A DNA stretch of 64,000 bases, from assembly GCF_030817535.1 (NCBI RefSeq), contig NZ_JAUSZL010000002.1:7006001-7070000 (forward strand), given 5' to 3'. Below, piece by piece: positions 10,301 through 16,436 of the stretch. Below the pieces are notes generated by a model that saw only the letters and a program-made list of their open reading frames with translations, did not search any database and was not told the origin of the DNA. The stretch is from Streptomyces sp. V3I8. GTDB lineage: Bacteria > Actinomycetota > Actinomycetes > Streptomycetales > Streptomycetaceae. Within the stretch, counting starts at the first letter, position 1, and the number at the start of each line of letters is the position of its first letter. The translations under genes and the position numbers were made by a program.

Positions 10301-11279
10301 TCGGCTCCTCGCCGGTCAGGAGCGAGGCGCAGGCCACCACGGTGGCCTCGGTGGGCCCGTAGGTGTTCCACACCTCGCGCCCCTCGGTGACCAGGCGCTG
10401 CACCAGCTCGGGCGGGCAGGCCTCGCCGCCGAAGATCAGCAGGCGTACCTCGTTGAGTGCTTCCGGCTCCCACAGGGCGGCCAGCGTCGGCACGGTGGAG
10501 ACGACGCTGATCTCCTGCTCGACCAGCCAGGGCCCCAGGTCCGCGCCGCCGCGCACCTGGGAGCGCGGTACGGGCACCAGACAGGCCCCGTACCGCCAGG
10601 CCAGCCACATCTCCTCGCAGGAGGCGTCGAAGGCCACGGACAGACCGGCCATGACCCGGTCGCCGGGCCCGATCGGGTCCTCGGCGAGGAAGAGCCGGGC
10701 CTCGGCGTCCACGAAGGCGGCGGCGCTGCGGTGACTGACGGCCACACCCTTGGGCCTGCCCGTCGACCCCGAGGTGAAGATGACCCACGCGTCGTGCTCG
10801 GTCCCGGGGCGCGCGGCGGGCGCCGTGCCGCGCCCCCGCACGGTCAGCTCGTGCCCGGCCCCGACGACGGCCCGGACGTCCGCCTCGCCGAAGACCAGCT
10901 CGGCCCGCTCGTCGGGGTCCTCGGCGTCCACCGGTACGTAGGCGGCTCCGGCGGCCAGCACGGCGAGGACGGCGACGTACAGCTCGTTGGTGCCCGAGGG
11001 CACCCGTACGCCGACCCGGTCCCCGAGTCCCACCCCGGCGTCGCTCAGCCGCCGCCGCAACGCCTCCACCTCGACGGCCAGGTCGCGGTACGTGAGGCTG
11101 CGGCGGCCGTCGTCGAGCGCGGGCTCGTCGGGACAGGCCCGCACGGAGGCGTCGAGGATGTCGACGAGGGTGCGCGGTGACGCTGCGGAGGCCGCGGAGA
11201 ATCGCGCCCGGTCACCGAACTCGGCCCGTACCTCGTCGTCGGACAACTGGAACGCGGGGCCGTGCTGGAGGGCTGCCAT
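7371..11279 (-). CDS. Pls/PosA-type nonribosomal peptide synthetase (homopolymer synthetase, poly-lysine-like)
   Basis: A 1302-residue single-module synthetase. Residues ~40-515 are an adenylation domain (A3 'FTSGSTGRPKG' 168-178, A5 'NTYGPTE', A7 'YRSGDLV', A10 Lys505). A thiolation domain follows with Ser560 in 'IGGGS'. After it come hydrophobic pairs (about 615-671, 857-918, 1098-1145) separating three soluble segments with left-handed beta-helix (hexapeptide) repeats. No condensation or thioesterase domain is seen. This is the layout of epsilon-poly-L-lysine synthetase, in which the tandem soluble domains join monomers. My alignment gives the specificity code D218 A219 E222 S261 I282 G284 T306 V314 V315 K505; Glu at the third position suits a basic amino acid. 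The start was chosen for GAGGA just before the ATG at 11279; an in-frame extension to 11366 has no such support. The M1 aminopeptidase lies downstream. Confidence 0.9.
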   Translation of the reverse strand: MAALQHGPAFQLSDDEVRAEFGDRARFSAASAASPRTLVDILDASVRACPDEPALDDGRRSLTYRDLAVEVEALRRRLSDAGVGLGDRVGVRVPSGTNELYVAVLAVLAAGAAYVPVDAEDPDERAELVFGEADVRAVVGAGHELTVRGRGTAPAARPGTEHDAWVIFTSGSTGRPKGVAVSHRSAAAFVDAEARLFLAEDPIGPGDRVMAGLSVAFDASCEEMWLAWRYGACLVPVPRSQVRGGADLGPWLVEQEISVVSTVPTLAALWEPEALNEVRLLIFGGEACPPELVQRLVTEGREVWNTYGPTEATVVACASLLTGEEPIRIGLPLDGWELAVVDGAGEPVAMGGSGQLVIGGVGLARYLDAEKDAEKYAPLESLGWERAYRSGDLVRAEPEGLIFLGRADEQIKLGGRRIELGEVDAALQALPGVAGAAAAVRTARGGNQLLVGYVVLQEGDDSGTDGVQDRWDHATAVGKLRAELPAALVPLLAPVPELPTRTSGKVDRDALPWPLENLETGGPTEQLYGTEAWLAEQWSEVLGIPVGSARDDFFAIGGGSLAAALLTTRLRARYPSAAVLDVYQQPVLRKLARHLERSAQGDGSERLITPVPLRAKVVQLLVLIPLFALLGLRWTVALAALGNALHWFGAYPWAPSASWWLVGPSAALLFSPPGRLAIGAGGARVLLRGVRAGRHPRGGSVHLRLWTAERLAEFSGATSLTGSWLERYARALGAKVGPDVDLHSLPPVTGMLKLGRGAAVESEVDLSGHWLDGDRLEIGPVKVGAHAVVGTRSILFPGARVGKRAEVAPGSAVAGHVPTGQRWAGAPAVKLGKAKRDWPKERPRKGTYWRVMYGAAGFALTMLPVVSGLAALLVVGVFVPPDAGLADALQGAAVALVPATLAFGLAFALLLLVSVRLLSLGLRPGTHPTHSRIGWQAWTVTQLMDRSRETLFPLYAGLVTPLWLRLLGMRIGRGAEVSTVLALPSLTTVGEGAFLADDTLTAPYELGGGWMKIGRAEIGRRAFLGNSGMTAPGRSVPDGGLVGVLSATPKKAKKGSSYLGLPPVKLPRSARGGDQSLTYDPPVRLLWARGLVELCRIVPVLCSAALAVLTVAALSALGAWAWALAGLVLLGAGAAAGLLSVVAKWALVGRHRAGEHPLWSGFVWRNELADTFVEVVAVPWLAGSVPGTPVMNLWLRGLGAHIGKGVWVESYWLPETDLVTLEDAATVNRGCVLQTHLFHDRILRTDTVVLREGATLGPGGIVLPGSTVGARSTLGPASLVMAAESVPDDTRWLGNPIEAWRP

Positions 11280-11373
11280 CGGGTCCTCACATGTCGTTCC
11301 CGGCCGGGCCGGGGGAGCCTGCGGGCCACAGGTACGCCTGGGGATATTCCGGCCGGCTCCGAACAAGCGTGGA

Positions 11374-11379
11374 ATTTTA
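11374..11379 (-). promoter_or_regulatory. Possible -10 box for the synthetase gene
   Basis: On the minus strand this reads TAAAAT inside an AT-rich patch (TACTAAAATTCC), which stands out in GC-rich surroundings about 95 nt before the synthetase start. No clear -35 is seen. Confidence 0.35.
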
Positions 11380-11474
11380 GTACGACGCTGCCCCCGGCCC
11401 CGCGCCTCGGCAACGCGAACGGGTCCGTACGGGCCCTTGGAACGGGCCCCGCACCTCTGTGACGTGGAGGGACG

Positions 11475-11800
11475 TCACCCTGACGAGACATGCCCCACAC
11501 ATGGCGCAAACGCGCCGACGAACGCCGTCCAGGCGTCGGGGGAGACGGCCAGAGCCTGTCGCCGGGTGTCCTCGGAGTCCCGGACGAGGACGGTTGCGGG
11601 ACACATGGCGACCTCGATGCAGTTGTCGCCGCCGCCCCCGGTGCCCGTGCCCCGACGGCCCCCGGCACCTCTTCCGACCGGTCGAGCGGCTCGTGCGGCG
11701 GAAACCGCTTCCCCTGCTCGATCTCGGCGACGTACGCGGGCGAGTACCGCACCAGCGGTGCGAACTGCTCCTGCGTCGGCCGGGCTTCCTCCCGCGGCGC
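11475..11800 (-). pseudogene. Decayed XRE-regulator / DUF397 locus
   Basis: Three minus-strand frames carry pieces of known families with no intact gene. Around 11695-11790 is a helix-turn-helix fragment ('EEARPTQEQFAPLV' then 'YSPAYVAEIEQGKRFPP'), the recognition part of XRE regulators of the WhiJ/BldB-associated type. A few residues of its N-terminus ('LRELVRR') are in another frame. In a third frame, about 11475-11625, lies the core of DUF397 ('NCIEVAMCPATVLVRDSED', 'SPDAWTAFVGAF'). A normal regulator here is about 280 residues, so most of it is deleted. Read as degeneration of a regulator plus its DUF397 partner. Confidence 0.6.
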
Positions 11801-11835
11801 ACCAGTTCACGCAGTGGGGCCGGTGGGGCTAGCCC

Positions 11836-12063
11836 CACGGCACCGAGACCCACGACACGGCCGTCCTCGTGGTCGTCGAGCTCACCGCGAACGCGGTCCT
11901 GCACGGGCCGCGTACCCGGCCGGGACTTCGCCCCGTTCCTGGCTCACGACGAGGGACAGGACGTCATCCGCATCGAGGTGACCGACACCCACCCCGCCCT
12001 GCCGACGCGCAGGACCCCGGTCCCGGCAAGACGGTCCGGGCGGAGTGCGCTGTGCGCGCGTGA
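11836..12063 (+). pseudogene. ATP-binding (HATPase, RsbW-like) gene fragment, frameshifted
   Basis: The plus strand encodes 'TAVLVVVELTANAVLHG' in one frame (to ~11910) and 'GRDFAPFLAHDEGQDVIRIEVTDTHPALP' features in the next frame. These are successive parts of an anti-sigma-factor-like HATPase domain of the kind paired with DUF397 and XRE genes in Streptomyces. A one-base shift near 11910 in a run of G/C separates them. The C-terminus with the G-box is missing. It lies divergent to the decayed XRE/DUF397 remnants, so the whole three-gene set appears to be dead. Confidence 0.6.
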
Positions 12064-12086
12064 CCGTCCGCGGATATCCGGAAAGC

Positions 12087-12115
12087 AAAAAAACCCCAGG
12101 TGAACTGGGGTTTTT
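12087..12115 (-). terminator. Intrinsic terminator of tRNA-Leu
   Basis: An 11-bp stem (12089-12099 with 12105-12115, arms AAAAACCCCAG and CTGGGGTTTTT) with a GTGAA loop. On the minus strand it ends in a run of T and lies directly after the tRNA 3' end. It is one of the few canonical U-tract terminators in the window. Confidence 0.85.
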
Positions 12116-12118
12116 CGC

Positions 12119-12206
12119 TGGTGTCCGAGGGGGGACTTGAACCCCCACGCCCGATAAAGGGCACTAGCACCTCAAGCTAGCGCGTCTGCCATTCCGCCAC
12201 CCGGAC
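12119..12206 (-). tRNA. tRNA-Leu (anticodon GAG)
   Basis: Minus-strand class II tRNA of 88 nt including an encoded CCA. The acceptor stem GTCCGGG pairs with CTCGGAC (one G-T pair), the discriminator is A, and the anticodon arm is CTAGC-TTGAGGT-GCTAG, giving anticodon GAG. A long variable arm (TGCCC...GGGCG) and the T-arm motif GGTTCAAGTCC follow. It reads CUC/CUU leucine codons; CUC is abundant in these genes. A strong terminator follows at once. Confidence 0.95.
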
Positions 12207-12415
12207 AAGGTGTCTGTCGCGCGGGGTTCCCCTCGCGGCGACGAAGGAAACATTACCAGGCTTTCCGAAGCCCTCGATCACGGGCCGACCGCCCGGCGCC
12301 GGGGCGTGAACGGCGTGTGACGGGCGTGGTCCGGCCTTGGGCGGGGAGGGCCGGAGAGAGAGGATGAGGGGGAAGGACGTGGGGGACCACCAGCAGTGAC
12401 AGTGGGAGGAAGCGC

Positions 12416-13741
12416 GTGAGCGAGCAGGACACGACCAGGAGCATCAAGGGTGAGGACGAGGTCGTCGACCTCTGCCGCGAGCTGATCCGGATCGACACGA
12501 GCAACTACGGCGACCACTCGGGCCCGGGTGAGCGCAAGGCCGCCGAGTACGTCGCGGAGAAGCTCGCCGAGGTGGGACTCGAACCGCAGATCTTCGAGTC
12601 GCACCGGGGCCGTGCCTCCACGGTGGTCAGGATCGAGGGCGAGGACCGCTCGCGGCCCGGACTGCTCATCCACGGCCACACGGACGTCGTACCGGCGAAC
12701 GCACAGGACTGGACGCACCACCCGTTCTCCGGCGAGATCGCCGACGGCTGCGTGTGGGGCCGGGGCGCGGTCGACATGAAGGACATGGACGCGATGACCC
12801 TCGCGGTCGTACGCGACCGGGTGCGCAGCGGCCGCAAGCCCCCGCGGGACCTCGTGCTGGCGTTCCTGGCCGACGAGGAGGCGGGCGGCACGTTCGGCGC
12901 CAAGCACCTCGTCGACAAGCACCCCGGCCTCTTCGAAGGGGTGACGGAGGCGATCGGCGAGGTCGGCGGATTCTCCTTCACGGTCAACGAGGATCTGCGG
13001 CTGTACCTCGTGGAGACCGCCCAGAAGGGCATGCACTGGATGAAGCTGACCGTGGACGGCACCGCCGGGCACGGTTCGATGATCCACAAGGACAACGCGA
13101 TCACCGAGCTGTCCGAGGCGGTCGGGCGGCTCGGCCGGCACAAGTTCCCCGTCCGCGTGACGAAGACCCTGCGGCACTTCCTGGACGAGCTCGGCGACGC
13201 CCTCGGCACCGAGCTGGACCCGGAGAACATGGACGCGACGCTGGCCAAGCTCGGCGGTATCGCCAAGCTCATCGGCGCCTCGCTCCAGAACACCGCCAAC
13301 CCGACCCAGCTGGGCGCGGGCTACAAGGTGAACGTCATCCCGGGACAGGCCACCGCGCACATCGACGCCCGCTACCTGCCGGGGTACGAGGAGGAGTTCC
13401 TCGCCGACCTGGACCGGATCCTCGGCCCGAACGTGAAGCGCGAGGACGTGCACGCGGACAAGGCGCTGGAGACCACGTTCGACGGGGCCCTGGTGGACGC
13501 CATGCAGACCGCGCTGGTCGCCGAGGACCCGATCGCCCGGGCCGTCCCGTACATGCTCTCCGCCGGCACCGACGCCAAGTCCTTCGACGACCTCGGCATC
13601 CGCTGCTTCGGCTTCGCCCCGCTGAAGCTGCCGCCGGAGCTGGACTTCGCCGGGATGTTCCACGGCGTCGACGAGCGGGTGCCGGTCGACGCCCTCAAGT
13701 TCGGCGTGCGGGTGCTCGACCGCTTCATCGAGGCATCCTGA
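12416..13741 (+). CDS. M20 family metallopeptidase
   Basis: A 441-residue M20/M25/M40 peptidase, expected to be a cytosolic di-zinc exopeptidase or deacylase. Metal-site motifs are in order: His in 'LIHGHTDVVP' (near residue 87), bridging Asp in 'GRGAVDMKDMD' (~119), catalytic Glu-Glu in 'ADEEAGG' (~152) and a late His in 'MFHGVDERVPV' (~417). A dimerisation domain interrupts between about residues 200 and 320. The GTG start follows GGAGGAAGCGC at good spacing. It is probably transcribed alone, ahead of the chaplin genes. The substrate cannot be read from sequence; dipeptides and acyl-amino acids are typical for the family. Confidence 0.9.
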   Translation: MSEQDTTRSIKGEDEVVDLCRELIRIDTSNYGDHSGPGERKAAEYVAEKLAEVGLEPQIFESHRGRASTVVRIEGEDRSRPGLLIHGHTDVVPANAQDWTHHPFSGEIADGCVWGRGAVDMKDMDAMTLAVVRDRVRSGRKPPRDLVLAFLADEEAGGTFGAKHLVDKHPGLFEGVTEAIGEVGGFSFTVNEDLRLYLVETAQKGMHWMKLTVDGTAGHGSMIHKDNAITELSEAVGRLGRHKFPVRVTKTLRHFLDELGDALGTELDPENMDATLAKLGGIAKLIGASLQNTANPTQLGAGYKVNVIPGQATAHIDARYLPGYEEEFLADLDRILGPNVKREDVHADKALETTFDGALVDAMQTALVAEDPIARAVPYMLSAGTDAKSFDDLGIRCFGFAPLKLPPELDFAGMFHGVDERVPVDALKFGVRVLDRFIEAS

Positions 13742-13854
13742 GTTAAACCGCTGAAACGACACTCCAATAATCGCCAGCACGTACGGAGCCGACTGAGAAG
13801 AGTGAATGCGCTCATAAGCTCGTAGCCCTATTACTCCCTCCTCGTTACTGCTGA

Positions 13855-13877
13855 TGTGATCCGCGGCTGGGATCACA
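13855..13877 (+). promoter_or_regulatory. Inverted repeat in chpH leader
   Basis: TGTGATCC (13855-13862) and GGATCACA (13870-13877) form a perfect 8-bp inverted repeat around a 7-base loop, ending 20 nt before the chpH ATG and just ahead of its AAGGAGGA ribosome site. It could be an mRNA stem-loop that stabilises or gates the leader, or a DNA operator. Confidence 0.6.
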
Positions 13878-13897
13878 TTTGCCAACAAGGAGGAATA

Positions 13898-14131
13898 ATG
13901 ATCAAGAAGATCGTCGCCGCTGTCGCTGCCACGGGTGGTCTCGTTCTCGCCGGTGCGGGTATCGCGGCGGCCGACGCCGGTGCGCAGGGTGCTGCCGTGG
14001 GCTCTCCCGGCGTGCTCTCGGGCAACGTCGTCCAGGTTCCCGTCCACGTGCCGGTGAACGTCTGCGGCAACACGGTCTCCGTGATCGGGCTGCTGAACCC
14101 CGCCTTCGGCAACACCTGCGTCAACCACTGA
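13898..14131 (+). CDS. chpH: Short chaplin ChpH
   Basis: A 77-residue secreted chaplin: a signal peptide ending near Ala25-Ala27 ('LAGAGIAAADA'), then one chaplin domain of about 50 residues with 'SPGVLSGNVVQVPVHVPVNV' and the conserved Cys pair (Cys56 and Cys74) that forms a disulfide. Chaplins assemble into amyloid-like fibres that lower surface tension and coat aerial hyphae and spores. The start follows AAGGAGGAATA. The sequence is close to what I remember of S. coelicolor ChpH, and as there it lies next to chpC. It has its own leader hairpin and terminator, so it is probably transcribed alone at a high level. Confidence 0.95.
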   Translation: MIKKIVAAVAATGGLVLAGAGIAAADAGAQGAAVGSPGVLSGNVVQVPVHVPVNVCGNTVSVIGLLNPAFGNTCVNH

Positions 14132-14145
14132 CGTCGTGCTCACCT

Positions 14146-14194
14146 CATGAGGGCCTGCATCCCATGAAGGCCTGAATCCATGAGGCTCTGAGTC
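14146..14194 (+). repeat. Three tandem 16-bp imperfect repeats after chpH
   Basis: Units start at 14146, 14163 and 14179 and share CATGARGSYCTGMRTC. They occupy the chpH 3' region just before its terminator. No protein product is apparent. Confidence 0.6.
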
Positions 14195-14195
14195 C

Positions 14196-14232
14196 GCGGC
14201 CCCGGAGTGCGTGCCATGCGCTCCGGGGCCGC
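14196..14232 (+). terminator. Terminator between chpH and chpC
   Basis: A perfect 12-bp stem, GCGGCCCCGGAG (14196-14207) with CTCCGGGGCCGC (14221-14232), and a 13-base loop. It separates the two chaplin genes into distinct transcripts. Confidence 0.75.
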
Positions 14233-14312
14233 CGACATTCCGAATTCGGCGCACGCGCGTACGGCGTGTGCGCACTTCTGAGACGACACGGCTCACGAGG
14301 CAGGGAAAAGCT

Positions 14313-15113
14313 ATGCGACAGGTCACCCGCAAAGGTCTGATGACGGTGGCGGCGGCGACCGGTGTCCTCGCGGCCACCGGCGGTTACGCGCACGCCGACT
14401 CAGGGGCGCACGGCACCGCTTCGGGCTCCCCGGGCGTACTCTCCGGGAACTCGGTGCAGGCGCCGGTGCACGCGCCGGTCAACGTCTGCGGCAACACCGT
14501 GAACGTGGTCGGTGTGCTCAACCCGTCGGTCGGCAACAAGTGCGGCGACAAGGGGGCCGGCGAGGGGAAGGGGTCCGGCCACCACGGGAGCGGCTCGCAG
14601 GCCGGGGGACATGCCGGCCGGTCCTCCGGCGTGGGCTCCGGCAACCACGTGGCGATTCCGGTGGACGTGCCGGTCAACGTCTGCGGCAACAGTGTCGATG
14701 TCGGCGGCGCCGGCAACACCGCCACCGGCGGCTCCTGCGCGGACACCGGCGGCGGGCACGGGGCGACGCCGCCCGGCCACGGTGGGTCGCACGGCCCCGG
14801 GAAACCGGGGCGGCAGGGCGGCTCCGGTCCGTCGGGCGGGCCGGACCGGTCCGGTGAGCAGGGGCGGACGGGCGGAACGGACAGGTCCGGCGGGTCCGGC
14901 GGCAGGAACGCGTCCGGCTCGAGCGCCGTCGGCTCGAACGCGTCCGGCTCGAACACGAACGAGGCCGGCACCCACGCCGCCGGCCGGGTCGATGCCTCGG
15001 CGCACCTCGCGCAGACCGGCAGCGGTCTGCCGCTCGGCCTCACGCTGCCGGTGAGCGCGGGCGCGCTGCTGGCGGGCGCCGTGCTCTACCGCAAGGCGCG
15101 GGCGTCGGTCTGA
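14313..15113 (+). CDS. chpC: Long chaplin ChpC with sortase signal
   Basis: A 266-residue cell-wall-anchored chaplin. A signal peptide (to about 'GGYAHADS') is followed by chaplin domain 1 (residues ~30-75, 'VNVCGNTVNVVGVLNPSVGN'), a Gly/Ser/His linker, chaplin domain 2 (~106-142, 'VNVCGNSVDVGGAGN'), a Gly/Ser-rich spacer and a sorting signal. The sorting signal is LAQTG at 232-236, a hydrophobic stretch and a basic tail 'RKARASV'. Class E sortases of Streptomyces recognise LAXTG. The long chaplin anchors the short ones to the wall. The start was set at the ATG after AGGGAAAAG; the upstream open frame has no signal peptide. Domain 2 is more diverged than domain 1. Confidence 0.93.
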   Translation: MRQVTRKGLMTVAAATGVLAATGGYAHADSGAHGTASGSPGVLSGNSVQAPVHAPVNVCGNTVNVVGVLNPSVGNKCGDKGAGEGKGSGHHGSGSQAGGHAGRSSGVGSGNHVAIPVDVPVNVCGNSVDVGGAGNTATGGSCADTGGGHGATPPGHGGSHGPGKPGRQGGSGPSGGPDRSGEQGRTGGTDRSGGSGGRNASGSSAVGSNASGSNTNEAGTHAAGRVDASAHLAQTGSGLPLGLTLPVSAGALLAGAVLYRKARASV

Positions 15114-15198
15114 CCCGGCATGTCCGGCAACGGCCCGAACCGTTTCCCGGCATGACAGATGAACCCAGGGACGAGAGATATGTCTCCCTGGCAGGTCG

Positions 15199-15234
15199 AC
15201 CGGAGGGGCTCCGCGGGCGCGGGGCCCCTCCGGT
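15199..15234. terminator. Bidirectional terminator between chpC and DUF5703 gene
   Basis: An 11-bp stem, ACCGGAGGGGC (15199-15209) with GCCCCTCCGGT (15224-15234), between convergent genes. Confidence 0.7.
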
Positions 15235-15248
15235 TCAGTCGCCCCGGG

Positions 15249-15437
15249 TCACCACGTGGCCCGCACCTGGCGGATGATCCGCCGCCGCAACCGCACTCTG
15301 CGGCTGCCGTCCCGGTGCAGGCTGAGGCGGTCCAACTCCCAGTGTCCGTACTCCGCGTGGTCGGTCAGCAGGCGTGTCGCTTCCTTGCGGGAGATCCCGC
15401 GCGGCACATACACGTCGACAAATTCGTATTCCGGCAT
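15249..15437 (-). CDS. Small DUF5703 family protein
   Basis: A 62-residue basic protein ('MPEYEFVDVYVPRG' start, Arg-rich end 'RVRLRRRIIRQVRATW'). I recognise it as DUF5703, a short protein conserved across Streptomyces with no known function. It has no signal peptide or membrane segment. It is convergent with chpC and divergent from the acidic hypothetical gene, with only 47 bp between the two start codons. Confidence 0.8.
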   Translation of the reverse strand: MPEYEFVDVYVPRGISRKEATRLLTDHAEYGHWELDRLSLHRDGSRRVRLRRRIIRQVRATW

Positions 15438-15471
15438 CGCATCTATTGTGCGTGCGGAGGCCGTGTACGGA

Positions 15472-15477
15472 TAGCGT
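15472..15477 (+). promoter_or_regulatory. -10 box, leaderless start of 15485 gene
   Basis: TAGCGT lies 7 nt before the ATG at 15485, and no ribosome site is present. This is the arrangement of leaderless Streptomyces transcripts. Confidence 0.5.
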
Positions 15478-15484
15478 CTGCACT

Positions 15485-16219
15485 ATGTCTGATGCTGCGC
15501 AGCCCACCGCTGCCGAGGTACGCGCCGCCGCCGAGGCGGTCAAGACCGCGCTCGACCGTCACCTGGCGGCGGTCGAGCGCAGGTCGGGTGAGGACGACCC
15601 GGCCGTCTACGAGGCGTTCAACGAGCTGGCGGCGGCCGCCGAGGAGTACGACGAGCTCCTCTACGACCGCTATGACGAGGTCACCCCCTTCGAGATCCCC
15701 GGCTCCGAGGACGCTCTGCCGCCGTACACCGGTCCCGAGGAGCCGAACGCGCTGAGCGTGCTGATCCGCCGGGACTACTCGGTGGTGGAGCCGCAGCGGC
15801 TGCTCGCGCAGGCCCAGCGGGTCGAGGCCGTGGAGGAGCCCGGGATGGTGACGGAGGGCTTCGACGCCGCGTCCGGGACCGTGCACGGTGCGCTCGGTGT
15901 CCTCTTCGGTGAGTTCGAGCCCGACGAGATCGCCTCCCGGCACAAGGAGTTCGGTCTGGAGGAGGGCGACTCGACGCTGTGGGTGACCGCCTCGGACGAG
16001 CCGGCCGAGCCGGGGGAGTGGCTGGAGGCCCCGTTCGACCAGGCCGACGCCCAGCAGGTGGTGTGCCGCTTCGACGTCAGCGCCGTCTTCGACGACGACG
16101 CGGACGACGACATCGAGGACGACATGGACGACGTGGAGGATGCCGTCCTCCCGGAGCTCGCGGTCGCGCTCGACGAGGACGAGGACCTGGACCTGGAAGT
16201 ACAGGACGCGGACCGCTGA
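15485..16219 (+). CDS. Acidic conserved hypothetical protein
   Basis: A 244-residue soluble protein of unknown function. An N-terminal helix-rich part ('EVRAAAEAVKTALDRHLAAVERRSG') is followed by a mixed region ('LSVLIRRDYSVVEPQRLLAQA', 'FGEFEPDEIASRHKEFGLEEGD'). The C-terminus from about residue 200 is almost all Asp/Glu and probably disordered. There are no signal peptide, membrane or metal motifs. The start was chosen at the ATG 7 nt after TAGCGT; an upstream in-frame extension has different composition and no support. I recall similar proteins only as Streptomyces hypotheticals. Confidence 0.8.
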   Translation: MSDAAQPTAAEVRAAAEAVKTALDRHLAAVERRSGEDDPAVYEAFNELAAAAEEYDELLYDRYDEVTPFEIPGSEDALPPYTGPEEPNALSVLIRRDYSVVEPQRLLAQAQRVEAVEEPGMVTEGFDAASGTVHGALGVLFGEFEPDEIASRHKEFGLEEGDSTLWVTASDEPAEPGEWLEAPFDQADAQQVVCRFDVSAVFDDDADDDIEDDMDDVEDAVLPELAVALDEDEDLDLEVQDADR

Positions 16220-16305
16220 CGGTCCCCACGCCCAGGGTGGCGGGCCCGGACCGATGCGGTCCGGGCCCGCCACCGGCGCGTTCGGGGCCCGACCGACGGG
16301 CCCCC

Positions 16306-16335
16306 GCCCCTCCAGGGGCGCGGGGAACCGCGCGC
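16306..16335 (+). repeat. Streptomyces intergenic repeat element, copy A
   Basis: It contains GGGGCGCGGGGAACCGCGCG preceded by a small CCCCTCCAGGGG hairpin. Related copies are at 41031-41053 and (inverted) 56655-56684. It lies in the 217-bp gap between convergent genes, where no other feature is seen. Confidence 0.65.
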
Positions 16336-16436
16336 TCGGCCCTCGGCGTGTCGCGGGCGCCGGGCGGCAGCACCCGGCTCGGCCGTCGGCGCCGGCCGAG
16401 GCACGGGTCGGCGCACGGCCCGGTGCGCGGGTCGGG

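Noticed and set aside
7563..11180. Plus-strand open frame of ~1200 codons opposite the synthetase
   Set aside because: Antisense to a fully recognisable NRPS; its product is His/Gln/Arg/Pro-rich without domains, as expected from high-GC codon bias.
12119..12206. Considered as tRNA-Ser because of the long variable arm
   Set aside because: The anticodon loop TTGAGGT gives GAG, which is leucine; the overall sequence matches tRNA-Leu.
14400..15043. Minus-strand Pro-rich open frames opposite chpC
   Set aside because: They are shadows of the Gly/Ser-rich chaplin linker; no start signal or domain is present.
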